Of a DNA stretch of 64,000 nucleotides, positions 46,426 to 58,060 are shown in pieces. Made by a program: the position numbers and the translations under genes. The stretch is from Strongylocentrotus purpuratus (Eukaryota > Echinodermata > Echinoidea > Camarodonta > Strongylocentrotidae): the NCBI RefSeq assembly GCF_000002235.5, contig NW_022145613.1, positions 7,081,929 through 7,145,928 of the forward strand, given 5' to 3'. The first letter of the stretch is position 1, and each line of letters opens with the position of its first letter. The notes beneath the pieces were generated by a model, which had not been told where the DNA came from, did not search any database, and was given only the letters and a program-made list of their open reading frames with translations.

Positions 46426-49144
46426 TCAGTAGCCTCCGCCTTTGGAATGCAGTCTCTTGGCAAAGGTCACCTCGGCACGATTCCTGATTCCAAAGCTGAA
46501 GACAAAGAAGAGAAATATTGAAAAATGATATTACATTTTCAATAAATGTCTTTCTCATGTACAATACATTACATACTTTCTCTCCTACCCCCAAACTACC
46601 ATCCAAATAGTCATAATCATTCACTGTTTGAAATATAACATCTAATGTATTCAATCTTAAACACTAGACAAATAGAAGACACAACAAAGCTGGTCTTTCA
46701 CAACAGTTATTATTACCCAGGATTTCAATGAGAACTTTTCATTATTTGTCCTAAATCATATTATCAAGATAAGGGGGGGGGGGGGGGGATAGAAAGAAAT
46801 AGATCATTTTGTTCAGTAAAAAGGCATCAAAATACTTACTCTCTTATTTTCTTGTAATCATCAGTCAGCTTCTCACCCTCAAAACAAAGATAGTAACTCC
46901 TCCAGACGTATCGCCTTGAGAGATTCAGGAAAACAGAAGGAAATAATATTTAAATGTATTTTGAAATACATCAGCTACATCAATATATATCCCATCTCAG
47001 TCATTCATTGCAATCTTTGATGCTAGTTACAAAACTAATTTGAAGCACAATTTGTAATACAGGGATGCCAGTCAGTTTTACTCACTGGGCCTGTGAATGA
47101 AAGGAAGCCAGAACATGTTAAAGCCTCATATGTGTTGTACAATATAAAGCCTGAAAAAGCTTGAAATGGTAAGTTGTCAGGGCCTGAAATCAGGCAAAAG
47201 CCTGAAGACTGGCATCTCTGGTAATATCTTCCATTTTATCTCCTAATACAGTCATTAAAGGAAAAATTTACATAACAAATTAGAAAATTAAAAAGGACTG
47301 CCTTAAATCCCAGTAAATAGGTCTATAATTTTCGTCTCATTCCTTTTTCTTAAACTCCATTCTTAATCAGCCCCCTTGACTGTAATACACCATAAACTAT
47401 GAAGCATTTTATCCTTTTTTTCCAAACACATTACTACATGTAGGAAATCTATTCCATACCAATATTCATCAACATCTTGTAAAGGTTTAAGGAACTCCAA
47501 TCTTAAGTTTTATTTGGCATAATCAAAGTAGAAATTAGAGTGTAAGAACAAGGAAAACAATCTAAGGCGCTGAGAACATTTCCAATAAATATCATAAAAC
47601 TAAAATCTAATGCAAGTCTACTTGAAAACTTGAATCGTTCAGTTTCCGTTCTCACCAGCTAATTTTCTTTTTGATTTCCTCTCGATCCTGCTTGAGCTCA
47701 AAGTACCTCTTGATTGCGCTCTTCAGATCCTGAACGGTTGCCGTCTGCATCACAACGACAGCTGTCAATCATGAAATGAAAAAATAAGGAATTGGTGAAT
47801 GTGAGAAAAGGCAAAATACATCTTTACATATACATTGTAGATGTTGCCAAGAAACACCCTCCCCAAAGTGGTATCTTATATGAATAATTCATTGATCTCA
47901 TTTGAGATTTTGGTATACAAACGTTTCTCTTTAGGGATTTTCTATAGAAAAGAATGTGCTTATAAATATGGGCAATTTATGCATCTTCTAATACTTTCAG
48001 AGCACTTTTACATTTCATTTCTAACCGTCTAACCGTCCATGTAAGCAACAATCTGATATACCAAAACGGTGATGTCTTTTGTTTTCAGTCATAGGCATCT
48101 CAAAAATTCAATATTGTCCTTCAAACTTAAGTATCAAAAACATTTCAAAATGAAGTGCTGAGAAATTTTTGTCATCTTGGTTGTTATTTGAAATGAGGAA
48201 GTCATAAATAATAACACATCAAACTGTGATTTCCTGTGCCAAACTTTGTCAGGCTGTATGGTTTATTCAGTCACATTGGAGTGGTGACTCTAGCGCCCTC
48301 TTGCAGTACAAACATTATAGTCTCAATTAGATCACATAAACAGAATATTGTTACAAAATGTACCATGGTTGATGTGTAATGCAGAATACCACAGATGTAG
48401 TGAGGATAATGATTGCAGAGTCTTCAAATGTTTAAAACATTCAAATTAACTTGTTATAAACAGTGTTTATTATTAACCAGAAGTTTTACAAAGTGAAGAA
48501 ATCCTGTTCAAACATATGATATTACATTATAAGAGTTGAAATATCTTAGCTAAATTCATTTTGGAATGAGTTTCTGGCTCCTGGGGAGTGTTTCACACAA
48601 GTATGTAAAGCCGTTAGCATCTATGAAAATATTTTGTAAAAGATATTTTATAGGGCATGAAATGTATATTCAAATCATTCATATTTTCTATTATCAAGGA
48701 GATTTCATGTTCTTGATGTGGAATAAATTCATAAAAATCTAAAATATTCAAATTTTCGCTTTTGAATACAGATTGCTCTCCATAACTTTTAAGTCCAACT
48801 TAGAGTTAAGTTCGACTTAGGATCTTTGTGTAACACCCCCCTGGTGATGTAATATAGGCACTCCCAAATAATTAAAAAACAGTTGACTTACGCATGACAT
48901 CGCCTTCAGCTCTTCTGACAATCACCGTCATAGCCTGGCCATATTCCAGCGCGATCTGGAGGTTGACCTCTTCCGCACAAACATCCGGAGGAAGATCTTC
49001 GAGGAGGGGATCGTCAAGGATCTCACCGAGTTCCTTCCTGACGATCGCCATGGCGTCCACGTGAGAGAGAGGTTCTTCTGTTCCTGGTTGCCTTGGTGAT
49101 GTAGGTGATGGTGGAAGAGGTATTGCTTGTGGATTTTCTTCCAT
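46426..49144 (-). CDS. SNRNP25: U11/U12 small nuclear ribonucleoprotein 25 kDa protein, four exons, 167 aa
   Basis: Component of the minor (U12-type) spliceosome; a ubiquitin-like-fold protein of the U11/U12 di-snRNP in the nucleus. Exons: 49144-48892, 47761-47656, 46914-46840, 46495-46426, all GT-AG and in phase. Diagnostic stretches: DPLLEDLPPDVCAEEVNLQI, ALEYGQAMTVIVRRAEGDVM, PVVVMQTATVQDLKSAIKRY, KISWRYVWRSYYLCFEGEKL, DFGIRNRAEVTFAKRL. These match the human protein nearly block for block as I remember it (for example EEVNSQIALEYGQAMTVRV and DYGIRNRDEVSF). The N-terminus is about 35-40 residues longer than the 132-aa human form and is Pro-rich (PLPPSPTSPRQPG). An acceptor at about 49182 just upstream of the ATG implies a 5' UTR intron, with the first exon probably near 49.9-50.1 kb. 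It converges with the receptor gene. Confidence 0.93.
48579..48842. mobile_element. About 315-bp MITE family, copy 4 (SNRNP25 intron 1), internally shortened
   Basis: Ends CCTGGGGAGTGTTTCACA and the inverse ...GTAACACCCCCCTGG. The left subterminal part (AAGTTGGACTTAA) is missing. It lies about 50 bp from the SNRNP25 exon 1 donor. Confidence 0.75.
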
Positions 49145-49287
49145 TTTCTCTCTTGAATTGATCTTGCAGACCGTATTATCTGAAATATGAAAATTTACAC
49201 ATTGAATGAGTTTGAGAAAACTAGATAATAGACCCCCCCCCCCTCAAAGAAAAATAGTGAGTACATGCAGCTAGACCGAAGTTTCTG

Positions 49288-49380
49288 TCTCTTTCATTCG
49301 TTACCCTCTGATTTGGGTAGGGTTGGCTCCCGTCTGCTCCCGACCCTACCCAAATCAGAGGCCAATGAACAAAAGAGACA
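49288..49380. repeat. Hairpin (inverted repeat) in the SNRNP25 5' UTR intron
   Basis: CTCTGATTTGGGTAGGGT pairs with ACCCTACCCAAATCAGAG across an 18-20 bp loop, with weaker outer pairing of GTCTCTTT.CATT and its inverse. Short, with no target duplication seen. Confidence 0.7.
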
Positions 49381-50384
49381 TAAAAGGCCATAGTGAGCTT
49401 TGGTTGTGGGAGTCAACAGAAATTAAGAAATTCAAGCTAGAGAAGATTTGTAATATTTAAAATGACAAAGTAAAACAGGCTATAATATTGATAAGGATAG
49501 ACTCCCCTATATAAGTTCCAGCATTCAACTTCAACAATTACAAGTTGCGTAGGCGTAGCGCAAAACAGATTAGTAATCAAAATTTACCAGACTGGCAAGC
49601 TCTTCATAGAACTATACTAAATAAAACAAACAAAAAATTGCAAATAAAGTAGTATCAATGGTCTACGCATAATAATACAGTCTATGCTGCACCCTTTTAC
49701 TATTTAATTTCTTTCTTTGTCTGATGTTTATAATATGAATGCGGCGTTGATAATGATGAGCTTTGTTAAGCTTGAATCAACAAACAAAATTTAAAGTAAC
49801 AAAATGACATTGTGAATGTCAGTCCTTATTCCTGAATTGCAGAAAGAAAGTCCGAGTCATAGAAACATTAACATTTAAACTCACTCGGACTGTAACGATG
49901 TCAATTAGTCTCTCAATCCTTCCGCAATCTGTAATGTCGATGTTTCAGCATAGCCAGGCTAGCACCAACGCTCTGCTGTCATGTCACGGAAATCGGTCGG
50001 GTGTTTGGCCGAAACTCTGGGGTGGATTGAGGCGAGTAGGTAGGTACCACCACAAAACTAGAAAGTCTCTCCACGCCGCTCCGTCTTGTATCCTAGTCTA
50101 ACATCAGAGACATGTGACAGGTCTTTGCTATTATAACAACAAATTAAGTTATTTTGAGCATTAAATGAGTTGATAATAGACTTTTACAGAAACTGCATAT
50201 ATCAAAGGTTTATAACTATCTACTATTTTTATGTGAAATTGTTCATGTTGATAAGTTATACCGAATTAATTTGAATAATGATAACATGAGTAGAATGAAG
50301 TAAGACTATCACCCGAAAGTAAAATATTGCGCGCGCCATATGTAGCCGGTTTGTTATTGTTGTGTGTTGATTCTATGTAAATTA

Positions 50385-53300
50385 ATGGACGAGCAAGCTC
50401 GAGCACCGTACCGCACGGCAGATGCATATGGATGTCGCCGGTCGCTATCCGCCATATATCTAGCACTTTACACGGAACTGAGTATGCAAGAAGAACTCAC
50501 AGAAACAGCCGAGTCGCTCGCAGCTGGTAACTCTGTCCGGGACATATCGTTATTTCCAAGAACCAGTGAGCGGAAATTGTTTATTTTTCCCGTACATGGA
50601 GACAGATGATGGTACATTTTTGCTGAGGTGAGTCTTGACCCATCTGCCCATGTGATGAATATAGTTTAGGGGTGTGTTTCGTTACTGAGCTGAGTCCATA
50701 TCCAAGAATAGATGTATCGTTGTGCTTTGTGTCCCTGGCGCTGGCTAGGCTGAGGCTGAACGACTTCAACAAGTGAGATTGTGAGTGGTGGGAATGCATT
50801 TCACCGTGTTCAAGATGACCTGAATTAATTTCAGTACCATATGAATTATTGATATCAATAACATTGTATCTAGACTAGTTATATTTACAAATTATAACTG
50901 TTGTGATTTTTGCTTCCTTGTTTCATGCATGCTGCTAGACAGCAATAACCATCTGATTTGGGTCATTTCTTTAATAAAACTGACATTTGTTGTCTAGTGG
51001 AGCCAGACGTAGTCTCAGTGGAACAACCGACGATTAGAGAGACTGAAGTTTTCGGTCTAGCATGCTGCATGCTACAGTAATCAGTTTAGCAGTTGTTTTT
51101 AAACATGTTGTGTTCGAGACATAAATAACTGTCTGGTTAAGCCTTTAAAGCCTAGATCTAGTAGGTGATGAAAGAGTCTATATGAAATATGATATCACCT
51201 CGTCTTAATTGGCACCCATACCCCTACGATGTCGGTTCCAGCTTGAATGTCAAGAGATGTGGTAAACACGTACAAATATGTTTTTGCGTTGCCAATTTGA
51301 TACTAAATTTTCAATAATAGCAATTATATGATAATCAGAGTTTGCTAAATTCAGCGAACTTAGTGCCTATGCTTACTAAACTAGGTAAGGTAAGCATATA
51401 CACCTGTATTAATCCACCAGGAGTGTCGAGCCATATCATTTTCTGATTCAAGATCAATATTTTATGGAATATATTCCTGAAGTGCCTTTATAATACGCTA
51501 CATGTATCGGAATAAGATGTAAACAATCACATCTAAGGGCAACTAACTGCAAAATAAGTTATGTATTTGGGGCCCCGGCCTCGATGTCCGAAACTCGATA
51601 TGAGTATATATTCAGGTAGCTCGCTTCCTGCATAGGCATTTAATGATGATGTGTTACCCATTTAAATATACACCTGTATAGCTGGAGGGGCTCATTTTTC
51701 CAAGCCTAGGGCTGATGCCCTGAATATCAACTTTCCAGTGTCTAAATTGTTTTCTTCCGAGTGAGCAAAGCAAGCGAGCCAAAAAAACATGCCACTTGAT
51801 TGTGATAAAAATTTCTTGTCCTCAACATTAAAATACACTACATGAATAAGATGTAACAAAATCACATCAAAGGGCAGCTAACTGCTAAATACATTCTGAA
51901 TTTTGGGGCCCCTCACTGTCTGAAACTCCATGCGAGAATAATCAGACACCTTGCTTCGATCCTGAATACGAGTTTAATGAGGTGCATAACTAACGCCCAC
52001 TTCCTTCCCGAGATTTTTTGAAAACTACTAGTAGTCAAATCCTAGCAATTGATTTTGTGGACGTCTACATGTACATGTAGGCTTTTTCTTGCTTGCACAG
52101 GGTCAACCTACAATGTAGGAGCAATAGATCAAATAGTAAGATATCACCAAGTAGAGTCAAATGCTACATGTAGGTCTTGCTTTGTTAGACATGCAGGAAA
52201 TTGAACAAAACGTGATTTGTTTACCAAGGCATCAAAGCATGCAGTATTCAAATTCATTCTCCAGATCATTGCAGAGAGTAAGGTGATCTAATCTTACTGA
52301 CTATTAAAGCATTACCCTTGAAAATTCCCAGCTATCATAAGAGGATTTCGAGAAGAAAATAGTCAATGAATTGGCTGAAGTCAGATTTTTATTTTTCCTT
52401 TTGACGTAACGGTAAGCATTTGCAAATCTGGCAAGCATTTTTTTTTACAAGAATAAATCTCCTTTGCTTTAATGCTAAATGAAATCTGATTACAGTCTTT
52501 ACAACTCTGAATAGAAAAAGATATCGTTATTGGCAAAAGCAACTGATAAAAAGAAAACAAATGCTTTGTTGGATATGAAGATGCAAGCAAAGGCCTAGAA
52601 AAAAAAGCTAGGCTATTGCTTTCATGAATTCTGCACATTGTAGGGCTTCACTTTACATACATGTAAGTGCTCCAAATCCAGTAATAAAATCCGGTATTAA
52701 AATGTAAGGAGCACATATAAAAAACTTTTATTCTTTATTTTGATACTCTCTGTCATAAGTGACATGATAACTGTAGCCTATAATCTAGGCGGAGTGCCGA
52801 GCTTTTTTCTTTGCTGCTAGACTAACCTTAAGCAGAACGTCTGATACGGCGAGACTACGAACCGTGAGCCGCGAAGCGGCTCACCGCCTATAATCACTGG
52901 TCGTATTCATGAGGATTTTTCGTACGAAAAACTGCCACAGATTCATGGTCGATAATAAAAAAACAACGACTAAAGCTAGACCAGTGATTATAGGCGGTGA
53001 GCCGCTCACGGTTCGTAGTCTCGCCGTATCAGACGTTCTGCTTAGGGTTAGTCTAGCAGCAAAGAAAAAAGCTCGGCACTCCGCCTAGATTATAGGCTAT
53101 GATAACTGTAGATGCTTCGTTCTATTCAAGTGCATGTCATTAATAGAGATACAAACGTGGGTTATATTTTAGCACAGTATTAATAACTTATGCTTACGGT
53201 AGTTATAATTATGCAAGACATTCTACCTACAGTGAAACCTGTATATAAAGGTGGCTCACGGGAGACAATAAAAGCAGCCCTAATAGGCAGAATGTCTTTA

Positions 53301-56300
53301 TGTGCAGGTCTTTTAGTACATGTTTTAATGAGAAACACTATTCAAGGGAAACAGAAATGTGGTCTTTATAGGCAGGGGTCTTTCTATAAAGGTGATCACT
53401 AAAGCAGGTTTCACAGAGAGGTGATGTTTCTGTTGAATACGTGTGTATTATTTGGAACAACTACCACCATGTACATGTAGCTAGCATATCCTTGATTTAG
53501 GCAAAACATTTCAACTACATTGCTCCTCAATGGAGTGAAGAAGGTGTAGTGTATGGAAAAGCAATTGATTCTAGCAGGCAGGGTGATATTATGTCCTAGA
53601 CTTTATTGTCATTGTTGTCAGTTGTTTTCTATCCTATCTCTTCTTTTTTGTTGACCGATTTATGGCAGATTTTAATTTTGCCCACTTTAGGCAACCAATA
53701 CATTTTCTGCTTTGACTCATTTGACTCACCTGCATTACTTTCTTTGTTGCGCTAGAAATTCAGGCAGCCACTTGAGCTCAACTTCAGCCCAGCATTATAA
53801 ATAAGATATATACACTATACATTAATATGCTTTTACCGTATACTAGCTTGTGTAAGTCTGCATCATTTATTGTACTACCTTGATGGTATTCCTGTTCATT
53901 ATACATGTGTTGGGCGAGTCCGTGAGCTGTGCCACAGTCATGTACAGGGTGTATGCACTTTTTCTATTTAGTTTCAGTTTGTCAAAAAATGCAAAGTCAT
54001 TTGATATGACCATTAAATAATGTTAATGATGCCAGAAAGAACCATTAATCAATTGGCATATCAAATAATTTTTACTTTTGGATAGTAAAACTTTTAGAAA
54101 AATGAATGGAATTGAGTCATATGTTGTGCAGGACACATTGCACAGAATTGCCCTACCTATTATCATAAGAAATTTGATTAGGAATGCCCCAAACGCAGGT
54201 GTGAGATCATGAGTCAGTCCAACCCTCATTAGTGGTGCATGTTGTCTGATGACTCACGGTCTGTATCCCATTAAACAAGATCATAATAGACTCATGGCTC
54301 ATTCAAACGTCAATGGACACTTCTGGTGTTGGGTGATTTTTTTTAAATCATGACATCTTCTTTTTACCTACAGTACACATGAATTGTTGTTGAAATTTTA
54401 CAAGACGTAAAAGGAGGGGGAGGGGGAGGGGGAGGGGGAGGGGAGGGGAGGGGAGGGGAGGAGAGGGGAGGGGAGGGTAATGGGGATGGGGATGAGGAGG
54501 GGGGAGAGGAGGAGGAGGAGGAGGAGGAGTGAAAAGTTGAATGAACATTTTCAATGCTCCAAATTTTCGCTTGCCTAGGCACTTTTGGACATCTAACATC
54601 ACAACTGACAACACCATCCCTATCCCTATCTGTAACCCTGATTTACCACCCACTCATAACCCTCCTAACTTTTACGTAGCTGGAGCACTTGTCAGATGGC
54701 TCTCAATTCATAGTTGATGTCTTCCTAACCCATCGCTACCTAAACCAAGTTGTCCCTGTATTAGACCTATAGAAAGGACAACATGTGGCAGTCAACTGGT
54801 TAATATGACAGACAAGCTGATGGATTATAAACCCTTTTAATGCTAGGAAATTTTCCTTGTACTGTGCTTACTGTGCAGTGTTGCAAGTGAAGCAAAAGCT
54901 ATGTTTACTTGTAAAGGTCAAGGCGTGTCTTAACATAATATGTTATTCCAACTCTTTTACCATCTACCATAGATCTTAACCCAGTCAGGCACATGAGCCA
55001 GTACTGGTCGAAGATTGAAGCTCATTGGCAAATGACAGAAAAACATGCTTTCTTCTTCATGCCGTGGGTGGTAATTTGAGAATTAAGTTAGTTTTGACCC
55101 AGAAAAATGATTTTGCTTGTCATAACAGATCGAAAGATTGAGGAAGTGATTGGTTTAGTACTGCAAAAAGGTGGCTGATAAATACCCAGAAGATATCTAT
55201 GCAGCAAGCACCAGTGAATTATTGCTATGACAAATTTATGACCAAAATTGTTTCACTAATAAAACTAAATAGTGTTTTCATGATACGACCATTATTTACC
55301 GGTATTTCCATTTGATTCTGGTTTCTGGCTGTAAACTGTGTGATTTGTTTTTTCCGTGAATACACTTTTTGACTCTTGAGGAACTTAAAAGTTACAAAAT
55401 GCTGTTGCTATATTAAAACACACCAAACATTATTTTTTAAATAAAGTAGTTTGTATCATCAACATACAGTACAGTAATTTTAAAAAACCTACGAAGAACC
55501 ATCTGTACCCTTTGATTTTCGGCTGAAACATTACACATTTGTACTGTTTATCTGAAATGCCATATTTTCAAAGAAATGACGTAATTTTACTCTAAATACT
55601 AGTAACAAACTGCATGTAGCTTTACAAGGACTGATCTTTTGACCCATTGATCCAACAGTGTGTCTGCTTGGAGCCAAAGGGGAGTAAACTCATGTACGTA
55701 AACTTTGAACACAGAGTCAATGCCCTTCTAGCTATGAACAGATTGAATGTTCTTCTGACACTTGTTCTGGGATTGATTTTGTCATATATTCAAACATTGA
55801 GCTGTTTAAGTTGCAATATGGTCACGTTTACAGTAAAGTATGTGTGTCCAGACCTCCAGGGCTACATTTCATAAGTTAGAAAGTTGTGAAAATTAACAAA
55901 TTATCTATTCTCCAAGTATATTTCATTATTTATACAATCCTTTTACTCTAGCTGTACCCACATACACTGTAGTGCATGTACAGTGTATTTTCAGGTTGCC
56001 ATCTGCAGTATGTGCACATACATAAGGTAGTTTCAAGTATGGAGCTTTCTACTGTAGATGTTAAGTTGTTTGGATCCAAATTTAAATGTTACCTTTTCAT
56101 CATGCTTTCATTAGGAAATGACTTTACTCCTAAAGCTAGATTTTCTATAATATATTGTTTGTTTTGTAAGGAACATTCTGTATTCTCTTGAGGACAACTT
56201 CAAACAATTTTCACCTCAACAAGGAATTGTCTTGGAGCATTGGAAGGCTTTATTGAATCATCAACATTCACAATTAGTTTGAAGTGTTATACAACTGTAG

Positions 56301-58019
56301 GCAGCCAAAATGACCCTCAAAATAACCTATGGTAAATTAATAATTATACAACATAATGACAAGTTTCATGCAGATTCCTCTTGTAAAACCCTTTAAGTAA
56401 ATTAATTGCTTACAGTCTTTCATAAACATTGCTCACAATGTCCTGATGGTCTACAGCAGAGTAACCTCTTTAAAGCAGTGGTATGCATGATGACTTCATT
56501 CTGTAAATATAAGAGAGAGAAACAGCGGGAAAGATGGGAAAGTGGGCATGATTGAGCACTCTCTGCACAGTGTGGGGGCGTTTGCTGTGATCATGATGTG
56601 CTGTTGCACTTCAACTCCTTGACATTTATATGATACAAGTAGAAAGTACATGTTACACGTACTGAATATCAGACCATTTGTATGTACATATTGTCTGTTC
56701 GGAGCCAGAAGGGCATTACATCTGTGCTGAAGTTGTTTGGTTGGTTGGTTGGTTTTACCTGACTGGTAAAGAAGCATGTACACTTGTAAGTAAGCAACCA
56801 GGGGACCGATGGCTTTATGTCTTCTCCAAAGGACTTGGTAATGAGGATTAATCCCTTTCCAAAGGGCACTAGCGCATCAATTTGGTTTTGAACCTGGGAC
56901 CTTCTGGTTATGTGATCACTGCTCTACCACTGAGCCATCACGCCTCCTTACATGTACATGTATATGAGGTGTACGAGTTAACACCCTTCTGTCTCCAAAC
57001 AGACGATATGAAGATGAATACATACATGTATGTAGGCTGGGGTTGTTTTTATTCATAGTTTCAATTTAAAAGCTAATCTTGAGTTCCCCTGCCCGACAAG
57101 TACATCATATGGGCCTGAACAGTACTTGTATTTTTATTTAAATTGTCTTCGCTCATGGACGTGTTTTTGAAGGAAAAAAATATTACTTAGAACAGCCATC
57201 TGCTTTGGAAAGAGATACGTACAGTGTATATTGCCACAAGACGAGTCTTGAAGACGAGGCCGGTGTCGAGAAGAAACTATTTTTAGCGAGAGCTGGTGCC
57301 CTCTAAGCTTACAATGAGGATAATTACTCCCAGTGTAGGGCTTCTGGTTGTCACGATGGTTCAAAATGAGGCTTTAGGAACCTTTCCAATCGATGCAGAC
57401 ATTAACTACTTACTTACCAGGAGCTTATTACATGTCCATGTAGAGACACAAGCTAATGTGATTCTCAATGATATATTTAAAGAAAACTAAGATGATTTGT
57501 GTATGTTCGGAAGAGACTTAAAGAGGAATTCTGGTCACGATGGTCCAAAATCAGGCTTTAGGGAACAATTTACAATTGATGAAGATATTTTACTGCTTAC
57601 CCAGAGCTAAATACTCATAATTTAGAATGATAAATTTATTTAAAATAAAGAGACTATGATTATGTTCAGAAGAGACTGAAATATGAATTCTGGTCATGAT
57701 AGTTCAAAGCCAATCTTTAGGGAGTACTTTCCAATTGATGCAGATATTTCATTGCATATCCTGAGTTTATGAATCCTATATATATTAAGCTAGTGTAACT
57801 CTCTAATCCATTCTATTAAAAAGAGGAGACTTTTGTAAATGTTATGTTCAGAAAATACTTCAGGATGAATGTCTTCTATATACATGTTTGTAAGAAAATA
57901 ACATATTGGGTGTTGGGAAGAATGGGAGGGAGAGTGGGAAAAATATCCACTCAGTTTAGGAATATGTTTCTTGCTTTTGATTTTTAGTGGGAGGAAGACA
58001 GAAAAATGAAAAGACAGTA

Positions 58020-58060
<41 letters not shown>

